Shown: positions 1-9,737, counted from the first letter of the stretch. The stretch: DNA of 64,000 nt from Candidatus Nanopelagicales bacterium (GCA_012103605.1 WLWL01000002.1:1-64000), one strand, 5' to 3'. Numbers and translations are program-made. Notes: generated by a model not told the origin, from the letters alone.

Positions 1-208
1 TGGGGGAGTCGGCACTGAGCGGAGCGAGAATCTGGATCCACGAATCCGAGTCGCCCACGCGCAGCATCGCCTCACGCACCCCCTGCTCAGTATTGACTTC
101 TTCGTGGTCGACGGTCATGTGGAAGGCGCGAGCGTAGAAGGCGACGGCTTCGTCGAAATCAGCGACCGCGATGCCGACATGGTCGATGCGGGTAACCAGA
201 GGATGCAT
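1..208 (-). CDS. Methylmalonyl-CoA epimerase, partial (VOC family)
   Basis: Only the N-terminal 69 codons are inside the window; the gene continues past the left edge and is not in the ORF track. My translation starts MHPLVTRIDHVGIAV and continues DFDEAVAFY, the opening beta strand and helix of a vicinal-oxygen-chelate fold, with the metal-binding His in IDHVGIAV. The family interconverts (R)- and (S)-methylmalonyl-CoA in propionate breakdown. It is divergent from a thiolase followed by meaB, a grouping that supports epimerase over other VOC enzymes. The start is the ATG read from 208 downward; the rest of the active site cannot be checked. Confidence 0.85.
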   Translation of the reverse strand, partial: MHPLVTRIDHVGIAVADFDEAVAFYARAFHMTVDHEEVNTEQGVREAMLRVGDSDSWIQILAPLSADSP

Positions 209-277
209 GGCAACTATGGTTGCACGAGCAGGGAGCCGGTGACACCTGCAGGCGTGACTGAGTATCGGGAAGGTTGA

Positions 278-1486
278 GTGGTTGAGATGAGTCTGCGCGA
301 TGGAGCGGTTGTTCTGGGCGGAGCACGAACTCCGATGGGCCGACTGCAGGGCGCTTTGTCATCGCTTTCTGCAGCTGACCTTGGAGGATTCGCGATTGCC
401 GGTGCGCTCGAGCGCTCGGGGGTTCCGCCGACCGACGTTGACTACGTGGTTCTCGGCCAGGTCCTGCAGGCTGGTGCTGGCCAGAACGCGGCCCGTCAGG
501 CAGCCATCGCCGGGGGACTCGGCATGGCGATTCCGGCTCTGACGATCAACAAGGTGTGCCTGTCGGGGATCGACGCGATCGCTCTCGCCGATCAGTTGAT
601 CCGCGCTGGAGAGTTCGACACCGTTGTCGCCGGAGGTATGGAGTCGATGTCACAGGCTCCCCACCTGCTGATTGGTTCGCGCGAGGGTAAGAAGTACGGC
701 GACTGGACCATGATCGATGCCCTGGCGTTTGACGGACTCACGTGCGCGTTCGACGAATGCGCCATGGGAGAAGCGACGGAGCGATACAACGACCGCTACG
801 CGTTGACGCGACAAGAGCAGGACGCGGTCGCCGAGGCGTCGCATCGTCGAGCCGCAGCCGCGCAATCGGCCGGAATCTTGGCCGAGGAAATCACCCCGGT
901 GCGAATTCCCCAGCGCAAGGGTGACGACATTGTCGTCGCCGACGACGAAGGTATTCGGGCCGAAACGACCGCGGAGTCTTTGGGACGTCTGCGCCCGGCC
1001 TTCGCACCCGAAGGAACGATCACCGCGGGGAACGCGTCGCAGATTTCAGACGGCGCGGCTGCCCTCGTCGTCACCTCGCGTGCAGCGGCCGAGCGACTCG
1101 AACGAACCCCGATGGCGTTCCTGGGCAGCCACGGAGTTGTCGCCGGGCCCGACCCGTCACTTCACGAACAGCCAGCGGCGGCGATCGAGGCGGCGTGCAC
1201 CAAAGAGGGAATCTCCGTTTCCGACCTCGACCTGGTGGAGATCAATGAAGCATTCGCCGCCGTTGCCGTTGCCTCCATCAAGCGTCTGGGAATCGATGAC
1301 TCGCGCCTCAACGTGAACGGTGGCGCAATCGCGCTTGGCCACCCCATCGGAATGTCCGGAGCCCGCCTCGTGTTGCACCTGATGTATGAGCTGCGTCGTC
1401 GAGGTGGCGGAATCGGGGCAGCAGCCCTGTGTGGCGGCGGTGGCCAGGGGGATGCGCTGATTATCGAAGTGCCCGCCGCGACGTAA
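278..1486 (+). CDS. Acetyl-CoA C-acyltransferase (thiolase)
   Basis: A 402-residue thiolase, the normal family length. The nucleophilic cysteine sits in [10 protein letters not shown] near residue 90, the catalytic His in [14 protein letters not shown] and the second Cys in [10 protein letters not shown] near the C-terminus. It condenses or cleaves acyl-CoAs; chain-length preference cannot be read. The GTG at 278 is preceded by GGGAAGG; ATG 287 is an alternative start three codons in. Its position between a methylmalonyl-CoA epimerase and meaB matches the common actinobacterial acyl-CoA neighbourhood and suggests acetyl-/acetoacetyl- or propionyl-level metabolism. Confidence 0.9.
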   Translation: MVEMSLRDGAVVLGGARTPMGRLQGALSSLSAADLGGFAIAGALERSGVPPTDVDYVVLGQVLQAGAGQNAARQAAIAGGLGMAIPALTINKVCLSGIDAIALADQLIRAGEFDTVVAGGMESMSQAPHLLIGSREGKKYGDWTMIDALAFDGLTCAFDECAMGEATERYNDRYALTRQEQDAVAEASHRRAAAAQSAGILAEEITPVRIPQRKGDDIVVADDEGIRAETTAESLGRLRPAFAPEGTITAGNASQISDGAAALVVTSRAAAERLERTPMAFLGSHGVVAGPDPSLHEQPAAAIEAACTKEGISVSDLDLVEINEAFAAVAVASIKRLGIDDSRLNVNGGAIALGHPIGMSGARLVLHLMYELRRRGGGIGAAALCGGGGQGDALIIEVPAAT

Positions 1487-1570
1487 GCGATTCGTGTACC
1501 CGCCGAGGCGAGACCGCGAAAGGATGCCGCAGACACAGACTGCAGCCGAGCCCGAAGGAGACCGAGCAGG

Positions 1571-2620
1571 ATGACCGACGAGGTCGATCGGCTGATGGCC
1601 GGGATCGCCGAGCGCAAGGTACGGGACCTTGCGCGAGCGATCACCCTTGTCGAAAACGGGGGACCGGACGGTCTCGAACTCCTTCGGCGGCTTGCGGAAC
1701 AGGCCCGGGGTGGCGCTGAACGCCCACGTAGCCACGTCGTCGGCATCACCGGATCACCGGGGGTGGGCAAGTCCACGATGACCGCGGCACTGATTACGGC
1801 GTTCCGTGCCCGAGGTCAGTCGGTTGCTGTCGTTGCAGTGGATCCGTCGTCGCCGTTCTCCGGAGGCGCGCTGCTCGGTGATCGGATCCGCATGCAGTCG
1901 CACTCCTCAGATGAGAACGTCTTTATTCGATCGATGGCCTCACGCGGTCACCTCGGTGGACTGGCGGCCGCGGCCGGACACGTCCTGCGAGTTCTCGACG
2001 CCGCCGGATTCGACGTCGTGCTGGTGGAGACGGTGGGTGTGGGCCAATCGGAAGTCGAAGTAGCCGCAGCAGCGGACACGACCATCGTCATGCTGGCGCC
2101 GGGAATGGGCGATGGAATTCAGGCGGCGAAAGCTGGAATTTTGGAGATCGGTGACCTGTTTGTAGTGAATAAGGCCGACCGCGAAGGCGCCCAGACAACG
2201 GCCCGGGATCTGCGGCAGATGATCTCGCTCGCGACCAGCCAGCAGAACGCGACTAGCCGGCAGAACGCGACAGGTCCACAGAAAACGACGACCGAAGCAG
2301 ATGACGCAGTCGCAGAATGGACGCCGCCGGTGCTCACCGCCATCGCCAGCACTGACACCGGAATCGACGACATCGTGGCTGCGATCGCTGATCATCGTGC
2401 GTGGGCGCTCGATCACGGTGAACTCGATCGCCGACGCCTGGCCCGAGCTCGCGAGGAGGTCATAGCGACCGCTGTGGGAATGGTGCGCTCACGTATCGAG
2501 GCCGCTTCCTCGATGTCGGCCTTCGAGGATTCGGTCAGCGCGGTTGCCCACGGGGAGGCGGATGTGCACGGGGCAGCCGAGGCGTTGGTCGACGAGATGG
2601 GGTCGAGCGCAGGGTCATGA
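1571..2620 (+). CDS. meaB: Methylmalonyl-CoA mutase-associated GTPase MeaB/ArgK
   Basis: A 349-residue G3E-family P-loop GTPase that protects and reloads the B12-dependent methylmalonyl-CoA mutase. Visible motifs are the P-loop GITGSPGVGKST (about residues 58-69), VDPSSPFSGGALLGDRIRM, the switch ETVGVGQSEVEVA and the NKAD guanine-specificity motif. An insertion of three near-identical six-residue units (ATSQQN, ATSRQN, ATGPQK) follows NKAD and is encoded by an 18-bp tandem repeat; most MeaB proteins lack it. GAAGGAG lies about 12 nt before the ATG. Together with the epimerase this implies a propionyl-CoA to succinyl-CoA route needing cobalamin. Confidence 0.93.
   Translation: MTDEVDRLMAGIAERKVRDLARAITLVENGGPDGLELLRRLAEQARGGAERPRSHVVGITGSPGVGKSTMTAALITAFRARGQSVAVVAVDPSSPFSGGALLGDRIRMQSHSSDENVFIRSMASRGHLGGLAAAAGHVLRVLDAAGFDVVLVETVGVGQSEVEVAAAADTTIVMLAPGMGDGIQAAKAGILEIGDLFVVNKADREGAQTTARDLRQMISLATSQQNATSRQNATGPQKTTTEADDAVAEWTPPVLTAIASTDTGIDDIVAAIADHRAWALDHGELDRRRLARAREEVIATAVGMVRSRIEAASSMSAFEDSVSAVAHGEADVHGAAEALVDEMGSSAGS
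2231..2284 (+). repeat. In-frame 18-bp tandem repeat inside meaB (3 copies)
   Basis: Three consecutive 18-bp units start at 2231, 2249 and 2267 (gcgaccagccagcagaac and variants). The first two differ at two bases and the third is more diverged. The period is a multiple of three, so the frame is kept and an Ala-Thr-rich linker results. Confidence 0.85.
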
Positions 2621-2652
2621 GTACGTGGCGTGAATCGTGCTCGTAAGCCCGG

Positions 2653-2717
2653 GTCGTGAGTCCAGGTCGTCAGTCCGGGTCGTCAGTCCGGGTCGTCAGT
2701 CCAGGCCCAAAGCCCAG
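2653..2717. repeat. 13-bp tandem repeat (about 5 copies) between meaB and the thioredoxin-like gene
   Basis: Units of the form gtcgtcagtccgg start at 2653, 2666, 2679 and 2692, with a degenerate fifth at 2705. It lies in the 170-bp gap after the meaB stop and before the next promoter. No coding role is visible. Confidence 0.85.
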
Positions 2718-2796
2718 GTCCGAGCGGGTCGAAGACAAGCCCTGACCCAACCGGGTATCGAATCCGTGCCGTGGGCCCATGCGCCACAATGGGGTG

Positions 2797-3711
2797 GTGA
2801 GTACTCCGAACTTCGCCGGCGCCGTGGACCTCGGCGCCCTCGCGGCGCAAAAGGATCAGCAGCGTAAGACCGATGCGGCCATGGAGGGGGCTCCTGCCGG
2901 GCTGATCATCGATGCCACCGCGGCCAACTTCCAGACCGAAGTCATGGATCGATCCATGACGGTGCCGGTCATCTTGGATCTGTGGGCGACCTGGTGCGGG
3001 CCCTGCAAGCAATTGTCACCGCTATTGGAACAACTTGCTGCCGAGTACGCGGGACGGTGGATTCTTGCCAAGGTCGACGTCGATGCTGAACAACAGATTG
3101 CTGCAGCGTTCCAAGTGCAATCGATCCCATCAGTTTTTGCCGTTATCGGTGGACAAGTGGCACCGCTGTTCCAAGGGGCTCTCCCGGAGCCGCAGTTGCG
3201 TCAGGCCATCGACAAGGTTCTCGAGATAGCTGCCAGTCAGGGAATCGATGGGGCAGTGCAGGGCGAGGAAGTCTCCGATGACGTTGACGCCGAACTCGAT
3301 GCCGGTGATCCGCGATTCGATCCGGCAGTTGAGGCGATAGACGCTGGCGACTGGCCAGCTGCCCGAGCCGCCTATCAGAAGATTCTTGACGAGTCACCGG
3401 CCGACAGCGATGCGGCGGCGGGACTGGCAATGGTGGATCTCTACGAGCGGACCGAAGGCCTCGACCCGGTCGCCGCACTGCAGTCAGCCTCCAGCGGCGA
3501 CGACATCGATGCCCAACTCCTGGCCGCGGATGTCGAGGCTCTGCAGGGCAATTGGTCGGCGTGCTTCACCCGCCTCATCGACGCCGTTCGGCAATCCGCG
3601 GGTGATGATCGCGAGCGTGCCCGGACCCGGATCGTCGAACTGTTCTCGGTCGCGGGCGACGATCCAGCCGTGGCATCTGCACGAACGGCTCTGGCCAGCG
3701 CTCTTTTCTGA
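2797..3711 (+). CDS. Thioredoxin-like co-chaperone with TPR tail (YbbN/CnoX type)
   Basis: The N-terminal thioredoxin fold carries the intact redox motif WATWCGPCK (about residues 60-68), then a helical half with TPR-like repeats (DAGDWPAARAAYQKIL, ADSDAAAGLAMVDLY). This is the YbbN/CnoX arrangement, a chaperone holdase; unlike many YbbN proteins the CxxC is retained, so it may also be redox-active. The track starts at ATG 2779, but GTG 2797 is preferred because CACAAT ends six nucleotides upstream, the leaderless pattern seen elsewhere here, and residues before it look unconserved. Length from 2797 is 304 residues. Confidence 0.82.
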   Translation: MSTPNFAGAVDLGALAAQKDQQRKTDAAMEGAPAGLIIDATAANFQTEVMDRSMTVPVILDLWATWCGPCKQLSPLLEQLAAEYAGRWILAKVDVDAEQQIAAAFQVQSIPSVFAVIGGQVAPLFQGALPEPQLRQAIDKVLEIAASQGIDGAVQGEEVSDDVDAELDAGDPRFDPAVEAIDAGDWPAARAAYQKILDESPADSDAAAGLAMVDLYERTEGLDPVAALQSASSGDDIDAQLLAADVEALQGNWSACFTRLIDAVRQSAGDDRERARTRIVELFSVAGDDPAVASARTALASALF

Positions 3712-3756
3712 ACGTGCCCGGCTCTCTCGTGAGATGAGAGCGTGTGAGGAGATGGT

Positions 3757-4449
3757 GTGTGCGGCCGGTATGCGGCAAGTCGAGAAGCGAGTGAAGTCGG
3801 CGACTGGTATCGAGTTGAGGAGCTTCCGTCGACGGAACTCGCCCCGCGGTTCAACGTCGCTCCCACATCCGAGGTGTACATCGTTGTCGATGAGGACAAA
3901 ACGCGACGCCTGACCGTTGCCCGCTGGGGATTGATCCCGTCGTGGTCCTCAGATGCCTCACGTGCGAGTCGGATGATCAACGCGCGGTCGGAATCCGTGG
4001 CGACGAAGCCTTCCTTCCGGGCGGCATTTCGACGCCGCAGGTGTGTGGTTCCGGCGGATGGCTATTACGAATGGCGCCCGGCACCCGAAGTCGCCGGTTC
4101 GCGTAAGCAGCCGTTCTACATCTATCCCCGGAGCGGTGAACCGCTGGCCATGGCGGGACTGTTCGAGGACTGGCACGGGCCCCACGGGGAGATGCGCACG
4201 TGCACGATTTTGACCCAGGAGGCGGTAGGGCCCGTGGCGGATATTCACGACCGGATGCCCGTGGAGGTGCCCGAGTCCTGGTGGGAACGATGGCTGGATC
4301 CTCACCTGGAGGATGCGCAGGGCGCATTGGAGGACATCTGCGCGCAGTCTCGAGCGGGCGTGGAGTCGGGCTCGCGTGGCTTTCACCCGGTATCCACGCG
4401 CGTCAACGCCCCGGTGAATGAGGGTGCCGACCTCATCACACCGGTCTGA
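3757..4449 (+). CDS. SOS response-associated peptidase, SRAP/YedK/HMCES family
   Basis: A 230-residue SRAP protein. After the initiator the sequence reads CGRY, so the catalytic Cys2 that forms a thiazolidine crosslink with abasic sites is present. Other family motifs are APRFNVAPT, MINARSE, VVPADGYYEW (catalytic Glu) and IHDRMPV (catalytic His). Function: shields abasic sites in single-stranded DNA. GTG 3757 is the start because Cys2 must follow it; GAGGAG lies just upstream. An SRAP gene near the sigH/rshA block also occurs in Mycobacterium (Rv3226c, from memory), which fits the next genes. Confidence 0.93.
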   Translation: MCGRYAASREASEVGDWYRVEELPSTELAPRFNVAPTSEVYIVVDEDKTRRLTVARWGLIPSWSSDASRASRMINARSESVATKPSFRAAFRRRRCVVPADGYYEWRPAPEVAGSRKQPFYIYPRSGEPLAMAGLFEDWHGPHGEMRTCTILTQEAVGPVADIHDRMPVEVPESWWERWLDPHLEDAQGALEDICAQSRAGVESGSRGFHPVSTRVNAPVNEGADLITPV

Positions 4450-4478
4450 GAGCCCACCCGGTTGCCAATGAACGTGCG

Positions 4479-4484
4479 TAGGCT
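4479..4484 (+). promoter_or_regulatory. Candidate -10 element of a leaderless sigR transcript
   Basis: TAGGCT ends eight nucleotides before ATG 4493 and no Shine-Dalgarno sequence intervenes. No convincing GGAAT-N18-GTT SigR-type autoregulated promoter was found beside it. Confidence 0.5.
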
Positions 4485-4492
4485 GATGGGCG

Positions 4493-5140
4493 ATGCCTGA
4501 AGCCCCCGCCGCAATGGACCCTCACTCGAGCGACCCGAGCGACCCGAGTCGTGAGTTGTCGGACGAGGAGCTCTCGACTCTTTTCGCAACCGACGCCTTG
4601 CCCTATCTCGATCAGTTGTACGGCACTGCCCTTCGCATGACGCGCAGCCCCGCGGATGCCGAGGATCTTGTCCAGGAGACGTACGCGAAGGCCTTCGCGG
4701 CGTACCGGACGTTCCAGCAGGGGACCAACCTGAGGGCATGGCTGTTTCGCATCCTGCGAAACACGTTCATCAATGACTATCGCAAGGCTCAACGTCAACC
4801 CTTTTTCCAACCCACCGATGAGCTGGGAGACGCCCAGATGCTGGACATCGAGATACGTTCCGCCGGAGGCAGTCGCTCCGCCGAGATAGAGGCGCTGGAG
4901 TTGTTGGGTGACGATGACGTGTCGGCGGCGTTGGCCGAGATCTCCGAGGAATTCCGAACGGCGGTCGTCTTGGCCGACGTGGAGGGGTTCAGCTACCGGG
5001 AAATAGCGGACATCATGGATTCACCGGTCGGAACGGTGATGTCGCGCGTGCATCGGGGAAGAAAAGCGCTGCGGGGATTGTTGGATGAGTATGCGAAGGA
5101 TCGAGGACTCGTCGGCGCCCGGGGAGGTGAGGAATCATGA
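4493..5140 (+). CDS. sigR: ECF RNA polymerase sigma factor, SigR/SigH type
   Basis: A 215-residue group 4 sigma factor. Region 2 covers [27 protein letters not shown] with [19 protein letters not shown]; region 4 has the helix-turn-helix [28 protein letters not shown]. The family drives the thiol-oxidative stress regulon (thioredoxins, mycothiol genes). Its stop overlaps the ATG of the rsrA-like anti-sigma gene by 4 nt, so the pair is co-translated. The order SRAP, sigma, anti-sigma, biotinyl protein, PdtaS, WhiB1 parallels Rv3226c and Rv3223c-Rv3219 of M. tuberculosis, which supports SigR/SigH over other ECF groups. Confidence 0.92.
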   Translation: MPEAPAAMDPHSSDPSDPSRELSDEELSTLFATDALPYLDQLYGTALRMTRSPADAEDLVQETYAKAFAAYRTFQQGTNLRAWLFRILRNTFINDYRKAQRQPFFQPTDELGDAQMLDIEIRSAGGSRSAEIEALELLGDDDVSAALAEISEEFRTAVVLADVEGFSYREIADIMDSPVGTVMSRVHRGRKALRGLLDEYAKDRGLVGARGGEES

Positions 5141-5418
5141 GTTGCGGACGCCCGCACGAGACTCCCTGTTCGCAGGTGGTGGCTTCTTTGAGTGCCTACA
5201 TCGACGGTGAAGTCGGGGCTGAGGAGTATCGCTTGATCGCCGTCCACCTCACCGAATGCCCACCGTGCGAACACCAACGGCAGGAAGTTCGACGAGTACA
5301 AGCCCTCGTGGTTCGCGCCTCGGCGAGTATTGCGACACCCGAGGGCCTGCGTGCACGTATTCAGGCAACGGTTCTTTCCAATACCTCTCATCAGCGTCCC
5401 GGTGACGATCAGGAGTAG
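5137..5418 (+). CDS. rsrA: Zinc-containing thiol-redox anti-sigma factor, RsrA/RshA type
   Basis: A 93-residue ZAS-family protein with the HxxxCxxC motif HLTECPPC near residue 38 and an upstream Cys ([15 protein letters not shown]). The family holds SigR through a zinc site; disulfide formation between motif cysteines releases the sigma factor. There is no membrane segment, so it is cytoplasmic as expected for RsrA. It overlaps sigR by 4 nt (ATGA). Two further cysteines lie at the N-terminus ([11 protein letters not shown]); which of these forms the switch disulfide cannot be read. Confidence 0.92.
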   Translation: MSCGRPHETPCSQVVASLSAYIDGEVGAEEYRLIAVHLTECPPCEHQRQEVRRVQALVVRASASIATPEGLRARIQATVLSNTSHQRPGDDQE

Positions 5419-5460
5419 GCTCCGGTCAGCCCATCATTCAACGGGCCCACATGAGGAGCC

Positions 5461-5676
5461 ATGGCACACACGATCAGCGCGGAAATGGTCGCGTCGGTGC
5501 ACAGCGTTGAGGTTTCGCCCGGGGACAGTGTGGATGCCGGCGGTCTCCTGGTTGTCCTGGAGTCGATGAAGATGGAGATTCCGGTGCTCGCGGAGCACGC
5601 GGGCCTGGTCGAGGAGATCTTCGTCGAGGTGGGAACGGTCGTCCAAGAGGGCGACGCCCTGGTGTCCTTGCGCTAG
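5461..5676 (+). CDS. Biotin/lipoyl attachment-domain carrier, TB7.3-like
   Basis: A 71-residue protein that is only a biotinyl domain. The lysine for biotinylation is in ESMKMEIPV (residue 39) and the fold-defining glycine turns (VSPGDSVDAGG, GTVVQEGDAL) flank it. Freestanding carriers of this size beside SigH-type loci, such as mycobacterial TB7.3 (Rv3221c), are biotinylated, but the partner carboxylase is unknown and none is in the window. AGGAGCC precedes the ATG. A lipoyl role is less likely because of the classical MKM motif. Confidence 0.9.
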   Translation: MAHTISAEMVASVHSVEVSPGDSVDAGGLLVVLESMKMEIPVLAEHAGLVEEIFVEVGTVVQEGDALVSLR

Positions 5677-5686
5677 GGCGGCACGG

Positions 5687-6091
5687 ATGACGGTGTTTTC
5701 GCCCCCGCAGTCGTGGATTGGGCGTCGCGGTGAGTTCGACGCCCCGGTGACGGACGCAGACACGGCTATTGCGGTGGGCAGCGGTGACGTCGCGGTGCTC
5801 GCGACACCGCGGTTGATCGCCTGGATGGAACGCGCCACGGTCCTCGCCGTCGATGCGGAGATGGCACCGGAGTGCACCAGTGTCGGGGTGTCAGTCGAGG
5901 TTGCTCATCGGAGGCCGACTCCCGTCGGAGCGCGCGTGACGATCTGGGCGACGGTCACGCACGTAGACGCAGGGCGCATCACGTTCGAGGTCGGAGCCGA
6001 TCATGTCGCGCCATCCGGTGAACGGATAGACGGAATCGGGCGGGGAACGATCGTCCGCGCTGTCGTCGAACGTGCCTCCTTCGGTAACTGA
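5687..6091 (+). CDS. Thioesterase, hotdog fold (FlK-like)
   Basis: A 134-residue protein resembling the fluoroacetyl-CoA-specific thioesterase family: TPRLIAWMERATVLAV, then VGVSVEVAHRRPTPVGARVTIWATV and ITFEVGADHVAPSGERIDGIGRGTIVR. These match the hotdog helix and strands and include Glu and His residues in family-typical places. Most such proteins have unknown acyl-CoA substrates; fluoroacetate specificity should not be assumed. It starts 11 nt after the biotinyl carrier and probably shares its transcript, and it converges on the ALS-like gene with a gap of 7 bp. Confidence 0.8.
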   Translation: MTVFSPPQSWIGRRGEFDAPVTDADTAIAVGSGDVAVLATPRLIAWMERATVLAVDAEMAPECTSVGVSVEVAHRRPTPVGARVTIWATVTHVDAGRITFEVGADHVAPSGERIDGIGRGTIVRAVVERASFGN

Positions 6092-6098
6092 CGAAACG

Positions 6099-7865
6099 TC
6101 AGATACCGGTGGTCGAGCGCGGGTAGGCGACCTCCGGGTCGGTGAGCACGTTGACGAGGTAGGGACCGTCGTAGTTGCGTGCACGATCGAGTGCCGGGCC
6201 GATGTCGGATGCTTCCGTCACCGTCTCCCCAGCACCGCCGAGCGCCGCGACCACGTCGTCGTACCGGACCGGTGGTAAGTCGGCCAACACGTCGTAGCCG
6301 TAGAGGAAACGCATGGGATGACGCTCGAGGCCCCAGCCGGAGTTGTTGCCGACAACCATGGTGACCGGGACGCGGTGCCGCACCAGTGACTCGACGTCCA
6401 TCAAGGAGAAGCCCGCCGCCCCGTCGCCCATCAGCAGCCAGGGATGGGAGTCCGGCCGGGCAACGTGCGTTCCCAGGGCGTATCCCGGTCCGGTGCCCAG
6501 GCATCCGAAGGGACCGGGATCGAGCCAGCAGCCGGGTTGCGCCGGTTCTATGAAGCGACCGGCGAAGGAGACGAAGTCGCCACCGTCGCCGATGACGACG
6601 TCCGCGTCATCGATTCGGGAATGCAGCTCCCGGTAGATCCGCGCGGGGTGGATAGGCGCGGCGTCAGAGGTGAGCATGTCGTGGTCGCCCGAGCGCGCTG
6701 ACTCGGCTACCTCGGCCAAACGTCGACACCATGCAGTGGAGTCTTTCGCGCCCGGGGCGCTCATCGATGCCGAAGGCGACCACCGGCCGGAGTCCATGCC
6801 CGCGGCACGAGCCTGGGTTAGCAGGTCCTCGAATATCTGACGGAGATCTCCGGCGATCGACAGTGCGTGCGGTGCGTGCGAAGCGATCTGCGTGGGTGAG
6901 TCGATGAGATGGATGACCGGCGTGGGTTCGGGTGAATCCTTAGGGCCGAACGTTCCGTAGCCCAAGCGGAAGTCCACCGGTGCGCCGGCGACGATCACAA
7001 CATCGGCATCGGTGAAGGCCGCGGATCGAGCGCGCGTCACCAGGAGCGGGTCCGACGGGTGCAAAATCCCTCGTCCCATGCCGTTGGCGATCGTGGGAAT
7101 CTGCGCACTGGCGACGAATTCACGTGCGGCCTCGACCGCGGCTCCGGCCCAGACGTCGGAGCCAATGACCAGGAGTGGTCGTTGGGCGCCGGCGAGAATG
7201 CTGGCCGCACGATCGAGGTCGCCGACGATCTCCTGGTCGGCGCCCTCCGAGGCACCGGTGTCCGGTGGCGTCGACGATGTCGTGGGAGTGAAGAAGACGT
7301 CCATCGGAATATCGACGAAAGTGGGGCCGCGGTGAGATGTGCGGGCGGTGTCAAAAGCCGCGTCGATGGTGGCACGGATGTCGGACGCATCGTGGACGGT
7401 CGTCGCTGATTTCGTCACCGGGGCAAGCAACGGGACGTGGTCGAGTTCCTGCAGAGCGCCCGATCCCCAGCGGTAGTCCGGGGCCCGACCCCCAACTAGG
7501 ACCAGCGGGCTGCCGTTCATCCACGCACCCGTGACTGCACTCAGCGCGTTGGTGACTCCTGGGCCTGCGGTGACGGCGGCAAACCCGGGGATTCGGCTGA
7601 GTTTCCCGACGGCTTCCGCAGCGAAGACGGCGGTTTGCTCGTGTCGAACATCCAACAGCGGCAGACGGCCCCCGCGTTCGGCCGACTGGGTCGAATCTGC
7701 CGACCGCACCGCGTCGGCACCGCCCACGGCCGCGTCGAACAGCGGAAAGATATGGGCCCCGGACAACGTGAAGAGCGCCTGCGCCCCGCACTCGATGGCC
7801 GCGTCGACGGCATGGTGCCCACCATGCACGGGTTCTCCGGCGGCGTGCTCACCCGAATCGCTCAT
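6099..7865 (-). CDS. Thiamine-diphosphate enzyme of the acetolactate synthase family
   Basis: A 588-residue protein with three ThDP-enzyme domains. The N-terminal pyrimidine-binding domain has the activating Glu in [14 protein letters not shown], the central domain is NAD/FAD-like, and the C-terminal domain carries the ThDP motif [17 protein letters not shown] ending [11 protein letters not shown]. It is similar to IlvB/IlvG and to mycobacterial IlvG-like proteins. Because it is unlinked to a regulatory subunit, other reactions such as oxalyl-CoA or glyoxylate carboligation remain possible. ATG 7865 is 24 bp from the divergent pdtaS start, so the two promoters overlap. Confidence 0.8.
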   Translation of the reverse strand: MSDSGEHAAGEPVHGGHHAVDAAIECGAQALFTLSGAHIFPLFDAAVGGADAVRSADSTQSAERGGRLPLLDVRHEQTAVFAAEAVGKLSRIPGFAAVTAGPGVTNALSAVTGAWMNGSPLVLVGGRAPDYRWGSGALQELDHVPLLAPVTKSATTVHDASDIRATIDAAFDTARTSHRGPTFVDIPMDVFFTPTTSSTPPDTGASEGADQEIVGDLDRAASILAGAQRPLLVIGSDVWAGAAVEAAREFVASAQIPTIANGMGRGILHPSDPLLVTRARSAAFTDADVVIVAGAPVDFRLGYGTFGPKDSPEPTPVIHLIDSPTQIASHAPHALSIAGDLRQIFEDLLTQARAAGMDSGRWSPSASMSAPGAKDSTAWCRRLAEVAESARSGDHDMLTSDAAPIHPARIYRELHSRIDDADVVIGDGGDFVSFAGRFIEPAQPGCWLDPGPFGCLGTGPGYALGTHVARPDSHPWLLMGDGAAGFSLMDVESLVRHRVPVTMVVGNNSGWGLERHPMRFLYGYDVLADLPPVRYDDVVAALGGAGETVTEASDIGPALDRARNYDGPYLVNVLTDPEVAYPRSTTGI

Positions 7866-7875
7866 CGCTCCACGC

Positions 7876-7881
7876 TACTTT
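7876..7881 (+). promoter_or_regulatory. Candidate -10 element of a leaderless pdtaS transcript
   Basis: TACTTT ends seven nucleotides before GTG 7889. The ATG of the divergent ALS-like gene is only 11 bp away on the other strand, so the two transcription units share this short region. Confidence 0.5.
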
Positions 7882-7888
7882 GTTCTCT

Positions 7889-9388
7889 GTGCCGATACCT
7901 GCGCGTTTGGTCAATGAGCGCACGGACCTGTCGTCCGCCGACCTCGAGCACCTGACGGCCATCGTCGAGGACTGGTCGCTCCTGGCGGACCTTTCCCTCT
8001 CGGATCTCATCTTGTGGCTGCCGACATGGAACGACGCAGGAGCTCTCGCGGTGGCCCACGTTCGACCGACAACGGCCCCGACGAGCACACCCGAGGATGT
8101 CATCGGGACGTTTTCTCCCCGTGGTCGTCTCGCTGCCCTGGATCAAGCCCTGACGTTCGGTCGAAGTGTGACGAGGCGCGACGCCGCGAATCCTTTGGTT
8201 CCCACGGCCGTCGAGGCGTATCCCATTCACCGCCCGGTGCGAGCCGCCCGGTCGACCGACAGCGAAGGCGAGTCGGGACGAGACCGCGATGTCATCGGGG
8301 TGGTTGTCCGTCGAGCCTCGTCGGCCCCTCGGGTGGCGGGGCAATTGGAGGAGTTCTACTTGTCCACCGCGGACATCTTGTTCGCCATGTTGATCTCTGG
8401 GCAGTTCCCGGTGCCGGAAACGGTCACCGGAGCAACCGGTCGCCCGCGCATCGGAGACGGGGTGGTGCGGCTCGACTCATCGGGGACGGTGGCCTACGCC
8501 AGCCCGAACGCGGTGAGTGCTCTGCGACGCCTGGGCCTGGCGACGGACGTTGTCGGCGCTGACTTCTCGGGCATCGTGACCCGGCTGCTGCAACGTCACG
8601 GAACCGTGGACGCGGCCATCGCTGATCTGGCACGGGGTCGAGTTGCCGGGCGGGCAGACATCGAGGGTTCGAATGCGACGGTTCTGGTGCGGTCGATACC
8701 TCTGCGACGTTCGGGCCCGATCGACGGTGCGGTGTTGCTGTTAAGGGATACCACCGATATTCGTCGGCGTGAACGAGCTCTGCTTTCCAAGGACGCCACC
8801 ATCCGCGAGATCCATCATCGGGTGAAGAACAATCTTCAGACGGTGGCGGCTCTCTTGAGGCTTCAAAGCAGACGCTCGTCCGATGAGGCGATCTCCGCTG
8901 CGCTGGGTGATGCGCAGGTGCGCGTAGCGGCGATTGCGGTGGTGCATGAAGCGCTTTCTTCCGATTCCAGCAATGAGGCAGATCTGGGTGAATCGGTGGA
9001 GTTCGACCGCATCGTGCGTGCGCTGTTCTCCATCGTTGTCGAGGATCCCCAGTCTCCACTGACGTTGGAGTTGTCGGGGGAGGCGGGACGGCTGTCGGCG
9101 GAGCGAGCCACGCCGCTGGCGATGTGTGTCTCTGAGTTGGTGCACAACGCTGTTCAACACGCTCAGGGAACGTTCGTCACGGTGGAGGCCATCCGTGCGC
9201 CGGACTCCTTGACGATCGCCGTTGTGGACGATGGCGTCGGCGTGGATCCCGATCAGTTAGATGCGGCTGGTCTTGGACTCAACATCGTGCAATCGTTGGC
9301 GACGACAGAGCTCGGTGGCACCTTTGAATTCGCTGATCAGGAATATGGAACGCGTGCCGTTGTGCATGTACCGCTGAGCGGGGGATAA
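7889..9388 (+). CDS. pdtaS: Two-component sensor histidine kinase, PdtaS-like
   Basis: A 499-residue soluble kinase. An N-terminal GAF domain (about 1-160) and a PAS-like domain (about 180-290) precede a HisKA_2 dimerisation helix with the phosphoacceptor motif [21 protein letters not shown], then an HATPase_c domain with the N box [12 protein letters not shown] and G boxes [13 protein letters not shown] and GLGLNIV. No membrane segment is visible. PdtaS kinases signal to antitermination regulators (PdtaR), which is not in this window. GTG 7889 is chosen over the track TTG 7880 because of the leaderless -10. Adjacency to whiB1 repeats the mycobacterial order. Confidence 0.9.
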   Translation: MPIPARLVNERTDLSSADLEHLTAIVEDWSLLADLSLSDLILWLPTWNDAGALAVAHVRPTTAPTSTPEDVIGTFSPRGRLAALDQALTFGRSVTRRDAANPLVPTAVEAYPIHRPVRAARSTDSEGESGRDRDVIGVVVRRASSAPRVAGQLEEFYLSTADILFAMLISGQFPVPETVTGATGRPRIGDGVVRLDSSGTVAYASPNAVSALRRLGLATDVVGADFSGIVTRLLQRHGTVDAAIADLARGRVAGRADIEGSNATVLVRSIPLRRSGPIDGAVLLLRDTTDIRRRERALLSKDATIREIHHRVKNNLQTVAALLRLQSRRSSDEAISAALGDAQVRVAAIAVVHEALSSDSSNEADLGESVEFDRIVRALFSIVVEDPQSPLTLELSGEAGRLSAERATPLAMCVSELVHNAVQHAQGTFVTVEAIRAPDSLTIAVVDDGVGVDPDQLDAAGLGLNIVQSLATTELGGTFEFADQEYGTRAVVHVPLSGG

Positions 9389-9440
9389 GTGACGATGTCC
9401 GCCGACGCCGGACCGTTGGATCGCCCTTAGGTGTTCGGGA

Positions 9441-9695
9441 CTAGACGTTCGTGCGGGCTCGCATGCGGGCGTTGCGGCGCTTGAGGGCGCGACGCTCGTC
9501 CTCGCTCAGGCCGCCCCACACACCGGCGTCTTGACCGCTTTCGAGAGCCCAGAGCAGGCATTCGTCGACCACCGGGCATCGGCGACAGACAGCCTTGGCC
9601 TCATCGATTTGAATGAGTGCTGGCCCGGTGTTTCCAATGGGAAAGAACAACTCCGGATCTTCGTCACGGCAGGCCGCGTCGTGGCGCCAGTCCAC
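9441..9695 (-). CDS. whiB1: WhiB1-type iron-sulfur transcriptional regulator
   Basis: An 84-residue Wbl protein with the four cluster-binding cysteines at 9, 37, 40 and 46 (HDAACRDEDPE, AVCRRCPVVDECL), the G[VI]WGG turn (DAGVWGGLSEDERRAL) and a basic tail KRRNARMRARTNV. The N-terminus MDWRHDAACRDEDPELFFPIG is characteristic of WhiB1/WblE, which in mycobacteria holds an NO-sensitive [4Fe-4S] cluster and binds the primary sigma factor. The start is GTG with GGAG about 9 nt upstream. A CRP-like palindrome sits about 43 bp upstream. Confidence 0.95.
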   Translation of the reverse strand: MDWRHDAACRDEDPELFFPIGNTGPALIQIDEAKAVCRRCPVVDECLLWALESGQDAGVWGGLSEDERRALKRRNARMRARTNV

Positions 9696-9737
9696 GCGTC
9701 ATCACTCCAAAAAACTGCGCACCGGGGTTGCCGGCAC

